Source: Loxodes magnus (lineage: Eukaryota; Ciliophora; Karyorelictea; Loxodida; Loxodidae). Taken from it: 64,000 nucleotides of DNA. Made by a program: the position numbers and the translations under genes. This document shows positions 23,401-36,480 of the stretch, piece after piece. Position 1 is the stretch's first letter; each line of letters begins with the position of its first letter. The notes below the pieces were generated by a model. The model saw only the letters and a list, made by a program, of their open reading frames with translations. It had not been told where the DNA came from and ran no database searches. Location of the stretch: contig CAMPDV010001709.1 in assembly GCA_946699065.1 (NCBI GenBank), positions 34,919 to 98,918 on the forward strand, read 5' to 3'.

Positions 23401-26400
23401 TTAAATTTGGAATAAAAGCTCAGTGTGTTGGGATGTATAAACTTGCTGACCAAATTAATCTATTAATATAAAATGATAAGCTTCCTTTTTTACCTGTCTA
23501 GGAACGTAAACTTCTACATAATTGTTTTGAATATTTTATTCGCTTTAAAGCAATCTACCATTAGAACACTTAGGAATCTTATTATAAATATTTTCTAATT
23601 AGATAATAACATATCCAAAAAAATAGCTTAAGAGGTTATTTAATTTCCATATTTTGCTTAATTGTTCAAATAATATTAGCAGAATAGTTCTTATTCTGTA
23701 ACTTCTGGATATAAATATGGAATTTTATTTTCCCAACTGATAGCACCACCTTCATCCTATCATGCTTAATTATTCTAAAAAGTGTTATAAGATAAATTAA
23801 ATTACCAAAGATAGTCAAAACACACTAATCGGATAGCTCCTCCTTGGGCTTATCAGGTTTATCATTTTTTCTGGCTTAGTTTTAATAAAAAGTATTGATA
23901 GATATGCTTACATTCACCTGTAGCACTAAAATAGCACCTTCATCTTGATAAGCACTACATTAACTAAAGTTAGAGTTAAAGATTTTTATGAAATTAAAGT
24001 TTTTAATTATTAGCGTTAGTAATGAATAAGCATCCACCAGAAGCTTCTGTAATATTGTATAATATAGAATCTTAAATTGTAATGTCCTTACTTTCTTCTA
24101 GATAAATAACTCCACCTTCTTTTTATCCTCCTCCATCTCTAAATGTAGTTCTTACTATAAGTGACAGTGATGGAGAAATTAAATAAACATATCTTAAGCT
24201 AAAGTTTACGAAAAAATCTTAGTCCAATGTAACTTAGCAGTTATTACAGTAAATACTTCCATAAATATCATTGCTCTGGTACTTATTTCTCCAGGAACTT
24301 AAATTGATATCATTTCCAAAAATGACTTCTCCTTATTTTCCTCAGTGGTAAAATAGGTAATATATAGAGAATGCTTTAGAGGCTGGTAGTTAAGAATATA
24401 GTTAAAGAAATAAAGAATTGGAAATAGTTAGGTATCAGTTAGTAATAAAGGATTGTTAGTTTGGTATTTAATTATAAAAGATTTACTGAAATGATAGGTA
24501 GTACTGTGCAAAACAATTATTTGCTTTATTTTGAGAGGTTGATTATAAACTTTGGATTTGAGCATATAAATAGTAGCTAGGCTTGCTATATTATTAGTAA
24601 GAACTGAATTTTAAATCTTATTGCTTGAAAGGGAAGATATTATAGATATAGCTGATCCTTTAGGAGTTTCAAGATATATTCAAATCTTTAATCTATATCT
24701 ATGATTCTGACTCAGCATATACGAAGCCTCCTTGCTTATCATCTGAGTTATTAAAAGCCTTGCACTTAGATAAAATTAGCTAGGCGTTTGAAGTTAAGTA
24801 AATAGCGCCTCCTAAAGAAGCATTATTTGCAAGAAGCATTCTCAAAATTTGGCTAAGTGACTTTTGCGCTTACTAAGAGCCTGCATATTTATGGTTGGTT
24901 TTGATTAAAAAGGGAATTTTTTACTTAAAATAGAGGAGAATGAATGATATAGAGCAGCATATTGATAAGCATAGTTACTAGTAAAAGATGAGTTTTATAT
25001 ATTCATTCTAACATTAACTAGCTAAATTTATCCTTTTTTATAGGCAGTGTTCCCAACTAATCTTACATTTATAAATTAAGCTTCTACGTCTTCAAAGCAA
25101 AGTAAAACATCTTGTGATGTATTTTCTATCATTTTAGTTCTTTAAAAAGATATCAAATTAAGAAATCCAAAGCTTCTAAAATATCCCAAACAAGTCTAAT
25201 AGTAATAGTTTTGCTCAAAGATTCAGTCTCTATCATCATAATTCAAATCTTGGAAACCAAAAATCAAACCAATATTCTTGAAGAAAGTACAGTTTTCCGT
25301 TCTTATTATTATTGGATATCCTGCATCCCACTTTGTCTAGATTAAGTATGCAAAATTAAATTGATTGCCTGTATCTATGTTATAGCTGAATTCACACTAC
25401 TTTAAGTATATTTCTCAAACTTAATTCAGAGAGTTTTATCCCATTAATAAAGCTGGAATTTTGGTTTATTAGAGTATTGTACTTAAACTTTACTAATATG
25501 AACTATAAATAATTCCAATTTTACAAAGCAATCAAATATTTTGTAGAGGTTTAGTTAGAAAATTCAGAATTTCTAATTTTGCTATCAATCCTTAATAACA
25601 TTCTATCCAAAATTTAGAAACTACAAATTTATTTTCCGCTGCTTCCCTAAAATTTACTGCTTATTATTTACAAATTTACTATATTATGCATCCTGGCTAG
25701 TTTCAAATCTGCAGCTGCCATTCAACCTATATTTTCCATTAAAAAAGTGTTCTCAATTTTAAAGGAGGCAGTTTAAGTTTTTCCATTTACATTAAGCATT
25801 CTAGATTATCTAATTATTAGATAGCTAGTCTTTATTATTTAAACTGCTAGTTTAGGAAAATGTGCAATTAGTTATCAGCACTTATTACCAGAACTTAATT
25901 TCCATTCAAGGCTATAAATTACAATTATTGCGCCTTATCATTCCTTATGCAATCCTATACTCAGTTTACTATCATTCCTCCACCTCTTTCATTATAGTTA
26001 TCAGAAAATATATTAAAATGGATATGCAGAGTTAACTATAATTCAACAACTAATATAGCCAAAATCTGTTTCAACTCAATTTTGAGTCAATCAGTTATTC
26101 ATTCAGATTTAGTTATAGCAAAAGCTACAATTAGTCATCTTAATATCTTCTACCATTCTTATTTACTCAAATATTATATCTTCAACTATTCCAAAATTGT
26201 CATCTTATAGACACAAGCCACAGAAAAATCTGCTTTTTTACCTCTTAACTTCTATATCATTTCTTATTAAGCATCTAAAGTTAAAACCCTTAAGACTTTA
26301 AAAAACCAATTATGTGTAGTTTAACATTACTTTGCTTATGGGACAATATTTTCGGAACCTTTCTTCTGAATACCTCTAATTATGGCTCAATATATTGCTG

Positions 26401-26990
26401 CTCAGTATCACTTATATTTAACTACTCAAATTATTGATGTAACTAAGTTATAGCTAAACTAACCATTTTATTTACCATTTTAGCCTTCTCTTGCTGCTCT
26501 TTATTAGGTGCCATTAAAATCGCTCTCATACCAAGTATCTTAGTTTTAAATATCTTAATAACAGTCATTTAAATCTCCTGCTAAATAACTTACAGTTCTG
26601 AATCAAAAAGAGAGCTTCAATTTCACTGTATAAATAGTATAAATATGATCAAATTAAGCTTTTAGTGAAGGTAACTTCGTTTGTTTAGATTAGTTGAGTC
26701 TGGTTTGATTTTAAAGTCCATGAAACGCAATTCCTGCATAGTTTTAATCTCCACTTTTTTAATCTAAATTATGGAAATAATTTATTTCACTCCCTCTATT
26801 AAATTTGAGACTTCCACAATCAAATTCTTCGTGCTCTAATACTCAATACATACTAACTAAATACTTTTATGAATCAAGAAACTAAAAGTCTGTCATTGAA
26901 TTCTAAATTACAAGATTAGCATTCAATCTAATTACGATGATGCTTAGAAAACTAATGAAACTAAACGTTATTTAAAATCAGTTTTTCTTG
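20492..26990 (-). CDS. Large ciliate-type surface membrane protein (beta-helix repeats, Cys-rich stalk, TM domain, cytoplasmic tail)
   Basis: Minus-strand gene ending at TGA 20492-20494. The N-terminal two thirds repeat short GGVIYL- and GG-type segments with Asn/Ser-rich strands (for example near 24080-24120), typical of parallel beta-helix ectodomains. A Cys-rich part follows (22830-23180: CAAGYTNNLCNSY, NKCGPCPES). It runs directly into a hydrophobic segment, IIRIFMIIVIIIVTLVVIAK. Further membrane segments (21850-22240) include PKYGFLYVGYKKNFLYWEF, a pattern found in large Tetrahymena and Paramecium transmembrane protein families. The tail (20492-21700) is charged and helical. A hydrophobic SFISFLSIIVIRLNA near 26945 may be the signal peptide, so the start is approximate. 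Several frame changes imply tiny introns or decay. Confidence 0.6.
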
Positions 26991-28200
26991 AATGATCTTT
27001 ATCAGAGATTATGTATTTTTAGATTTTCAGTTCCAAAAAAATAAGGCTCTTCCGAAATATCCCTTGCTAAGCTTCATGAATAACAATATTCATCAAGTAA
27101 AGAAAAAGAATCATCTCTCGAAAAGAAAGCTTCTTCACATATATTACAGGATCACTTATCATTTTTATAGCAATATACATTTGGAAGATTCATATTTAAT
27201 ACAAATGTGTGAATTTCTAATATTACGTTCTAAAATTTGAAGTGGCTTTAAAAAAAAAATTGAATATCTGTTCGCATGAAAAGAATTTTAGCTCTTTCCT
27301 TAGAATCGGAAGTACATTTAACTAAGTCTTAAACTTAGTCTTTTGGATACTGAAAGTAATAAAGGTTTTAAATAGTTAATTGCTTAAATTACTTGTATAA
27401 GCTTTTTCAGTAGTTAGTTTACTTTAGGAGTAAAAAGTAGTTAGTAAAACTGTCAAGAGCCATTGAACTTAATTCCTACTATAGATCGTCAAAAAAATGA
27501 GTTCTATTTGTCAAAAGAACCTTAATATATCTCTTCTAAACTCCTTCTGCCAAAGCTTCAGCTAATGAAAGATAAGGCCAATACAAAGTTCCTAACCCTT
27601 TGTATAAAATGCAGCCAGGCTGATATTCCCCTGGTTTAAATTTTGAGTTTTCATTTGGTTATTCGCTAGATGCCCCTACGAAATAGAGGATTGTGTTAAG
27701 TGGAATGGGATTTTTGGTATTTTCCCTCGAAAATCAGTCAGATGCCAGTTATCGAGAAATTTTCTATTATTATAGCACGCAATAGAGAAAAATTCAGAGT
27801 AATATTGAATATAACGATGTTATGCCCCTCTCCCTCGCGAATTCGCACCAAAAGCGATAGTTTTTGAGTGCTGGAACTAACAAAAAGGGAAATATTTGAA
27901 GAAAACGAAGCTTCCTGAGAAAGTAATAACGCAGGAGACCTTTTATTCAAGCAATCTAAGTTTTGATGTTTCCATCAGTACCATTCTCACAATTAATAAG
28001 CTAATTTCAACAGGTACAGAGATATCTTCATTTCCTAAGAATATTAAAATTGCGCTACTTGAACAAAATATAATTTCGCTTATGAATCCGATTAAACTAA
28101 AAGTTTTCTATTCCTAGTAACTATAATAGATGAATACGTGAGATACTTAAACTAGTTTTGTTTGGATAACAGTAAAATGGATATTTTTAAATTAATATGA
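26991..28200. other. Unassigned region before the archaeal-like island
   Basis: Less AT-rich in 27480-28110 than around it. A plus frame at 27896-28117 reads KKTKLPEKVITQETF and onward without a known motif. A minus frame near 27000-27200 has a Cys pattern (CNICEEAFF) that could be a 5' exon of the membrane protein. Nothing firm. Confidence 0.3.
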
Positions 28201-28990
28201 AAGTAGACGCTCAGAGGAGGATTAAATATCCGAGCAATCACAACCTATCTTAATTGTATACAAAGGTTATTTATACAATATCCAAAGGATCCTATTGAAA
28301 TTTATATGATAGCTATAAAGGATTTTCTTGATAGATTAGTTGGCAGAAATTTCCCGGGAAATACATTAAATGTGCATATGAGCAGCCTTAAATTTTCAAT
28401 ATCAAGAAATTGCATAAAAGTCTCTTGCTCAGGATATGTTATTAGAAATACCAAAAATGCTACCTAATTTTTTAATAAAGGCCTTGCTTAATACTATTGA
28501 TAATCCAAAGCACAAACTTATTGTGAAACTTATCTATTCAGCAGGATTTAAAGTAAATAAGATTATCTAGTTAAAAATGGTTAATCTTGACCTCAAGAAA
28601 GGATTTAGATGAGAATGTAAAGGCAAATATAGCAAGGATATATTGTTTGCCATTGCAGACAGCCTTGAGGATAAAATAAAGGAGTATAAGAGGAATAATA
28701 ATAGCTCATTGCTTTTCTCGAGAAGAAATGGGCATCCTATGTTCGGAATGTGCAGCAAATTTATCGAGCAGCTGTCTTAAGTGCTGTTATTGAAAAGTAT
28801 TTACATCCTCATACCTTAAAGCATACCTTTGCAACTTATCTTACTAAGAATGGCTATGATGTTAGCTCAACTCAATTCTTACTAGGATATTCTAGCATCC
28901 AGACAACCTCGATGTACTAAGGCTTCGCCCAAAATGATCTGTTCATTGTCACTTAGACAGTTTACCATAATAATAAACAGTTATTTTTTC
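28201..28990 (+). pseudogene. Archaeal XerA-like tyrosine recombinase, eroded
   Basis: Tyrosine recombinases cut and rejoin DNA through a covalent Tyr link. The N-terminal SAM-like part reads FIQYPKDPIEIYM, KDFLDRL, GNTLNVHMSSLKF. After a frameshift near 28466 comes LIVKLIYSAGF and INLDLKKG-type sequence, then IADSLEDKIKEY and LLFSRRNG. After another near 28780 comes HPHTLKHTFATYL, NGYDVSSTQFLLGY and SSIQTTSMYQ. Phrase order and wording match archaeal (especially DPANN) XerA proteins. Catalytic positions are damaged: GLR is GFK, HxxR is HTLK, and LGH is LGY. With frameshifts and in-frame TGA it cannot be functional. Confidence 0.75.
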
Positions 28991-28995
28991 TAGAA

Positions 28996-29696
28996 ATGGA
29001 TAAATACTGTGTCCGCATATCAAACTGAGATGATTTTATTGCAAGAGACAAGGTAAAGGGATTGTCAAATACCCGTAAAAGTTAATTTGACAGAAAGTTT
29101 TTGGAAGCAAAAAAAATATCAATATTTTAAACTCAGTCTAATTTGCTGACAAGCTTCATATGGATTAAAACATGGAGATTGAACGAATTCTATAGGAATA
29201 GGGTTGATTTCCTTGGCACAGAAGCAACAGAAGTTCTTAAGTATGATGAGCTTACTGACATTGGTTTGCTTGATGGGATTGATACAAAAACAATGTTAAA
29301 GGCATTAATCTCAATCTTTTTGCATTAAATCAGGAATTGAGCAAATATAGCCTTATTATTACCTTTAATGGAGAATCTATTGGAATACCTTTCCTAAAAA
29401 AGAAAGATCCTGACATACTGCCTAAATCCCACTCTTTGTTGTAAAGGCAACAAGTAGGAGAGTAGGGTAATTAGGCGGCCTTAAAGTGATTGAAAGTAAC
29501 TAGGTATACAATGAAAAAAGATAATAAAATTTTTATGGCGGTAATCCTGTGTGCTTATAGAGAATGTATCAGGCAACAGGCAGATGAGTATTATTTAAAG
29601 CTTCTCTTTAAATACAATGAAGAAGATGTTGCTAATCTCAAGATAATTGCTGACTTTACAATAGATAGGCTACAAGAAACAGTGAATCATCCCTAA
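28996..29696 (+). pseudogene. RNase H-like (YprB-type) exonuclease, archaeal-like, eroded
   Basis: Starts MDKYCVRIS, DDFIARDKVKGLS. The first exonuclease motif, normally FLDIEATG, is here FLGTEATE, so the catalytic Asp is lost. IGLLDGIDTKTM, then LSKYSLIITFNGESIGIPFL, ILPKSH, GGLKVIE and YNEEDVANLKIIADF follow. These are the successive motifs of the predicted 3'-5' exonuclease family PF13482. They are spread over at least three frames, so several indels separate them. It lies directly between the recombinase and the helicase, with no spacer of ciliate character. Confidence 0.7.
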
Positions 29697-29756
29697 AAAT
29701 TAGTTTATAATATCCAATATATCTTTCTGCTTATGAAGCATGAGTAGATTAAGAAA

Positions 29757-30560
29757 ATGATTCCAAAAAAACTTAATGAAGTACATGAAAAAGAAAAGAT
29801 TCAGAAGCTAAGGCCAACACAAATGGAGGTAATAAAAGCAGAATTATCGAAAAAAAAGCATATCCTTGTGTAAACGCCAACTGCATCTAAAAAAAAACTG
29901 ACCACAGAAATTAAATTACTTACATCTCTGATTTAAGGAAAAGGAAAGAAACTTTGTATTGTCCCATTAGAGGCATTTGCATCTAAAAAATACAAGGAAT
30001 TTAAGATAAAATTTGAATATTTTGCCAAATTTGCTCTTTTTATTGGTTGCATTGAGATATCTGAGCCCTATCTTGCAAAATATAACTTGATCATAACCAC
30101 AAGCGAAAAGCTAGACTCATTGCTTAGGCATCATGCACCCTGGATTCTAAACATTTAAGTAATATTCATTGATGAAATCCATCTTCTCAAAAATCCGGGA
30201 ATTGAGTTGATGAATAGGTTTTTCCTACTAAATATGCTACTTTTAGAAAAGTTATAATTTGCAGATGTCAAAAACGTTTTATATCATCTTTTGAAAAGGA
30301 CTAAAGAGAAATATTATCTTCCAAGCTCGTCTCTGGCTGCTTACACTCATAATATTCTATGTATCCTGGCATGTGTATTCTTTTCACTGGCTTTCTTTAA
30401 ATGAGGGGAAATATTAGCGAAATACTTGCAGCACAGCTTAGCTGAGGCTTGCATTTTGGATAAATTAGCCTAACCAAATGTCCTCAAATATAAAAAGAGA
30501 GAATTTATCAGCTTTCTTTGCATTAGATGTCTATATCTCATCTGTACCAGGTATAATTAA
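29757..30560 (+). pseudogene. Archaeal Hel308-type Ski2 helicase, truncated and eroded
   Basis: Starts MIPKKLNEVHEKE, then LRPTQMEVIKA (Q-motif region). Motif I is damaged: TPTASKKKL in place of TPTASGKTL. Next come IVPLEAFASKKY (Ia), ISEPYLAKYNLIITTSEKLD, then SLLRHHAPW and FIDEIHLL (motif II, DExH). The run TTSEKLDSLLRH.APW is characteristic of archaeal Hel308/Hjm repair helicases. Similarity fades after about 30300, so the second RecA domain is missing or unreadable. One TAA stands inside motif I's lead-in (ILVQTPT). Confidence 0.75.
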
Positions 30561-31250
30561 AATCATGTATAATCTTTGGTTTTACTCAACTTTTTCCCAA
30601 AATAATATAATTCCTTTAAATACAGGGATAATTACAAAAAATTGAGATTCATCTAACCCTTTTTGTAGAGTTCTATCTTTTTCGGAAAAAACATGACCCG
30701 AATAACATCATAGGTCCATTTGCAAGCTTAGCAGGCTTATAACAGTCTTTGCTGCATTGTTTGAAACATTTCTATTGATATAAAAATCTAATTAAATCTT
30801 GTTAGAGCAAATGTATAATTCCTAATTACATAAATCAATTTCTGAGTAAGGCTCATTATAAATTTATAGATTTAGTAGAATTTGATGAAGAAGATAAAAA
30901 AAAGTTTAATATTAAGCTGATTGTTAAAAAAGAGCCTGTTGTTACCCTCTTGATATTTTATCCGAGAAAGAATTCCAAAAAATAAGAAAGTTAGATTACT
31001 TTAAAAAGATGTGAAACTAAGCAGAATTGAAGAAGATGAGAAAGAGAGAAGGTTCGAAGAAGACGAACGCGTAAAGCAAAAGAAAGATGAGGATTCAGAC
31101 TATATATGTCAGAGCAGCTGACCGTATATAGAGAACTTGATGTAATTCCATCTTTGGAAGAGTGATCCGAAAATACCTCAAGTGACAAAGTTAAAGGCAC
31201 ATGATCTCCTAAATCTGTGTGAAGGTAAATTGGTGTTAAGAGATGTTTCT
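30561..31250. other. Unassigned remainder, possibly more island sequence
   Basis: The plus strand shows coding-like scraps (KFIDLVEFDEEDKKKFNIKL near 30860; RIEEDEKERRFEEDERV near 31023) but no family could be named. The right border of the foreign island is therefore uncertain, between 30.3 and 31.2 kb. Confidence 0.3.
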
Positions 31251-31254
31251 GGGA

Positions 31255-34200
31255 ACCAAAGATTTTGAAACAAGCAAAAAGCTGATGACTACTAGCCCTA
31301 TAGTTAGAATGATCACTATACCTACTAAAAGTATTACTTGCAAAGTAATTCTATGATTATCATTTGCATTTATAGATATTCCTGATATAGTACCTACTAA
31401 TGCTACTAGTAAAAGAAGAATAAACTATAGTCAGTTAACTTTCTAGTAAGTAATTACCTTTTTTATTAAAACTAAGCAAAAGTAAAGAAGGTAATAGAGT
31501 ATATGATAGCATGACTAATAGGATACAATTAAGTATCTAGTTAATAAGTACTAGAAATTAGCAAATCAAAGTCTTTAGAATTATGAATCATGTCTTCTAC
31601 TTTATATTAATGGTGTCTTTCTGAACTTCCTATCAATGTGGACGAATCAATATAACTAGTGGAACATAGAAAAATAAAGCTAAATTACTAAATATTATAG
31701 TTATTATATGAGGTTAAGAAAGACACTACTTGGAACAATCTAAGTCTAAAAAGGATTCTCAAACTTCTATTTCAAAGTTTAGATTACTATCCCTTCCATA
31801 ACTACATCTCATTATTTAAGCTAGTAAGAAAATTACTCCTATCAAAGTTATTTCTATCAAAGCTGGAGAGCATTTATAAGTTAGTTTTCCTTTATTTCTA
31901 AGTAACTTCAAATTATAATAGAAAAGCTATTGCCAATAATACTGTTAAGAAACCAAAACCACTTCATAGCTTTATTATACCTCAGAACGCTAAATCTGTT
32001 ACTCTCGTTGTCAAATAACTAAACGAAATAGACTAAGCAGAACTTATTTAGTATAGAAGTGGTCTTAAATCAGGTCCTAATCAAATGTATTAGGCAAATT
32101 AAATAAAAAGTATCTATGAAAAGAATTCATCTTCACTTGTCATTCATACTTCTTTGCTCAAAATTTCCTATTTTCTAGATTTTCATATTTTAAATCCAAA
32201 AAATGAAGTTAGCAAAGCTATACTAAATAGTACTACTTATTATATTATTATTGCGTTGTATCTTCTCTCATATTTTTTAACTCTCCGTACTGCAAAATCA
32301 CAGTTATCACTATATAGTTCAAATGAATCTTTAGGAATGTTAGTTGTATTATTATTTCAAATAGGTTCATTATGTTTAGTTCAAACGATAGCACAAGTTT
32401 GGCAGTACTCAAGATAAGGCACAAGATGTAGATTTCAGTTAGAATCATAGTAATTATTCATAAAGAAGAAGTTCTGATTATCTCTAAAGATGCTATTTTT
32501 CTCAAATTTTATGCTTCCATTACATCCTAAAAATTTCTTATTTCTCATTTTTTAAATCAGATTAGCAGGAATATAGTAGTCTAAGCCTTCTTCTATGCAT
32601 TGCTAAAGGCCATATGCTAATATTATTGGCTATTCTAAGTAGTAGCAAGAAGTGAAATGAATAGAGCTATTACATTACTCTTGTACTTCTAGTAATTTTT
32701 AGCCTTCTTCTCCTACATACTCAATTGGATTTATGGTCATTAAACCATTTAAAAGTCTTCTTACAGCTTTGAGTACTTCAGGCTAAATTTAAGCTTCGTA
32801 ATTATAAGCATTATATAAAAGCACAAAATTAGTATCTCCCTCTTACCATCCTAGTTCCATTAGTTTATCAACTGAAAACCAAATAAAATTAGCAGCAGGC
32901 GAGGAAAAGATAATTTTGATTTCCCTTTGCATGATTTGATTTGCAAGTTGTTCATATACTTGAAGATTTCATACATTATCTCCTTTTATGAAAGTAGTAT
33001 CATAAGAGTTCATTACAGTTCTATAAGTTTCTTAAAGATTTTATATGCTAAAATTTCAAATTTATCTATTTGAAGGCTCGAAATCTTCTAAAACAATTCT
33101 AACTTTATTTAAATTCATTTTTTCAGTTAATTTGAGGTACATTATACCAAATAAATTTCAGGAAATGTAGTTATCTAGAACATTACTATAGAGATTGGTG
33201 TTGTTAAGTTGATCTTCTTTACTTGTAATAATATAAGGAATATTAATTCCAAGCTATTAGAAAGTAAAATAAACTGGACCTCAATTTGATATAATCAAAG
33301 ACGCTAAATGGGTAATTCTTATATCACTTTATTATCTGCAAGTACTTATAAAGTAAAGCTTAAGTTGAAATCCAACCAACCATAGACAGTGGATTCTCTT
33401 TAAGCAAAGATCTTCCTGGTATTATTTTTTCTGTGCTTATGTAAGAAACTACACAAGGAATGTGATAAGAGGGTAATTAAAGAATCGATTAAGCTGAAGA
33501 CATTTATGATCCGTTAGAGAAAAATCTATATAAAAATTATCAGGTGGAGTGTAAGTTTGTCCTGGATATAGCACTGAATTCTTCTATATTACCCAATCCT
33601 AAGATATTTGAAAAACTTCATCAGGCTATCCTTTCTAGTTATTATAAACAGAAAACTAGGCTTTTATTTTATTATTTTGATTAAAGAGTTGTTTGAGCAT
33701 TTGCTTATTGGTAAAGTAGCTTTCTTAAGAAACAAAAGTTAAAGAAAGTATCGTATAGTATGCAGTCAATTCGAAATAGGATTTCGGAATAAATCCTTTC
33801 GGAGTAATTCCAATAACTTCGTCGTCTAGAACATTGATATGAATTTAGGTATTGGATTAAACTAATTAAGTTACTTCTGGATTAATCAAATAAGAAGATT
33901 GTAATCCTAATATCTAAAGGTATTTATCAGCTGTAATTTATAAAAGGTAAATTTAAAGCATAGCGAAAGCTTATAAACAAATATCTGGTTATAGTAAACT
34001 ACAGGAGCAGCATAGAGTCTTAGCATCTTAGTGATTTATTATGGAGTAGTATTTTATATTTATTAGTTGTAGCATTAAGTTGAATTTAATCCATAATAAG
34101 AGTGTAGAGGAATATTAACAGTGGTAGTTAGGTTTATTTGATTAGTATCAAAAGTCTCAAGAGGTTTATAAAATGTTTATTCTTATTGATATATTAACGA

Positions 34201-34340
34201 AAGCTGTTTAAAGTTTAGTTTGTCTAATAAAAGTTATAGCGGTTGTGGTTCCTATTGATAGGTTGGCATAATTAAATATAGATTTTGTTGATAGAATTAC
34301 TAGTCTGTTGTATAGCGTAGTGACTGTATTTAGGTTAGTT
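31255..34340 (-). CDS. Class C GPCR-like receptor (ANF-type ligand-binding domain plus 7TM)
   Basis: Extracellular periplasmic-binding type I domain: NWGPVYFTFQQLGINIPYI (about 33255-33315), then PIILAYGLQQCIEEGL, KFLGCNGSIKFEKNSIF and EPIWNNNTTNIPKDSFEL (32370-32680), the usual end of such domains. The 7TM part (31260-32000) includes CSPALIEITLIGVIFLLAQI, IITIIFSNLALFFYVPLVI and VILLVGIVIILTIGLVVIS, like GABA-B-type receptors. TGA reads as Trp in EPIWNN, RPHWQEV and QKTWFII. A likely 15-nt intron, GTAATTACTTACTAG, lies at 31443-31457. Other frame changes may be introns or damage. Start not identified. Confidence 0.55.
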
Positions 34341-34344
34341 TATA

Positions 34345-36480
34345 GGTATAATAGACATTAAAGGTGATGTGTAGAATAATTTGAATGGTATAAGTTTGAA
34401 TTTGATTTTGTATGTGTTAGATTTGTTTTGTTATAAGGATAAAGGCACTATACTGTACTTATCTATTGTATATGATACATAGTGATCTAAGTAAGTTGTT
34501 GTTGACTCTAAAGATAGCAATAAAGATTTGATTATAATGAATAAATAGTTGATATATTAAATGAACTATTGCTTTACATTAAGTATATGAGTTTGGTTTA
34601 AAAAAGGAAACATAATAATATTTGATCTTTTATTAGTTGTTAAATAAAATTGAAGAATTATGGATAAGATTAAATTATTAGCAATCGAAAAAGATATTAA
34701 TAATGATAAAAACTAAATTAAAAAGTTAAATTAATTTTAATTTAAGAAATATTTCATAAGGTGCTTATATCTATTTTTTCAATAAATGCCTTAATCATTT
34801 GATAAAACTTAAATCATTTATAATATTTAATTTTAGTAAGAAGTGATTCATAAATTTAAACAGATCAGAGTATATATGAATAAAGTATTTAAGTTGATTG
34901 ATAAATTAAAATAATTTAAGTATTATATTGATTTATTAGAGGATTAGAGGAAATTAAGCATAAAGTCTATTATAATATCTTAAGCGAATCATTTATTTTC
35001 AATCTATTAGCAACTCTACAATTAACGTGCTTGAATGTTTATTTATTGTACCTAAAATGTTTATTTAATGCATGCTAATAGAATGTGGATTTAACTAAAG
35101 TTTTTATAAATAAAATAGAAATAAATAAATTAAAGAAATAAATTAAGATTAATTTTAGAATTCATTTTAAAGCTTTCAAAAGTTTTTACTCATCTGTGAA
35201 TAAATCAAATTTTGGATCATTAATTAACTTAGACATCTTTGTACTAAAGTTCGCGCTTAAGATGAGAAAAATACATTTTTAGGAAATTGAAAAGGAATTT
35301 TTTTAATTCTGGAAATAGTTGATTTGAGAAAAAAGAGAAAAAAAGAAAAGTAGATAAACTAATGAAGATAAAAATAGAAAATAAATGTAAAATTTAAATT
35401 TTATTTTACTAGTTTATTTATAAAAAATTATTTTAGAATAAATTTATAAAAATTATAACCAAAAATTAACTGCTTAATTAAATGTGACCATTCCTTTTTA
35501 CACAGTATAAGGCTTAGTTATATATGAACCTAAAATTTCTATCAGTCAACTAAAAGATTTAATTTAATTAAATTAGGAGACAAATATTTCTCAGTTTTTA
35601 GGCTTTTTTGATTTAGTTAAATGACAGTAGCTGTATTTACTTATAACTACTAAAAACTGTTAATTAATTTGAAAAATTATTATTAAAGTAAGTTGAAATA
35701 TATAAAATAGTGTGCATACAAAATAATTTTTGGAATGATTAGAACTTATAAGAACCAATATTGTAATAAAATGCCATTAATTAAAATTTAATCTTTTCAA
35801 TTGGCTTTGATAAATCAGTTCTAAAGCAGATGAACAGAATAGTGTTTAAAAGCAATAGAAGATTTTATGAAGTGTTCATGAAAGCTAATTAGTTATAATG
35901 AATATATTAAACTTTGAGTTTTTGTTGAACTGTTTAAGTTTAAATTTATAAATAAGATAAATGAATCAAACCTTTAATATAAAAATTAAATAAATAAATA
36001 TAAGCTTAAAGAATTATATAATAAAGCTTTAATTATCTGGTTTTTCTATTTATTTTCATTAAAAAGGAAGATCAGATTAATTAAATAAACTTACAATCCT
36101 TTAAATAGAAAATGTTTTAAAAATTATAAAACTTAACTAAAATTTAACATTTTTCTATCAAATTAATTTAAGCTTAAAATTATTTAGACTTTAACTTTAT
36201 AGTTAAGAATAAACATTTCTTTAGAAAAAAGCATTTCTCTAAATTTATTTTAGAGATTAATATTTATAAAATATAATCTTAATAATTTTTTATTAGTTTT
36301 TATTTAAAAATCATATATTTTATGGTTCCAACTAATATATAATTATAAGTATTTTAATATTCTTTGTTCAAAGTTTTGTTTCTAGGAGCAATCATTATTC
36401 ATATTTCAATCTTTTAAGAAAAATTTAATATAGATAAATCCTAAATTATTAATAACCTTCATTATTATTCTTAAGCTTAA
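34345..36480. other. AT-rich region, one weak open frame
   Basis: Mostly AT-rich. A plus frame from ATG 34660 reads MDKIKLLAIEKDINND and continues through helical K/Q/L-rich sequence to about 35090, without motifs. Not strong enough to call a gene. Confidence 0.3.
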
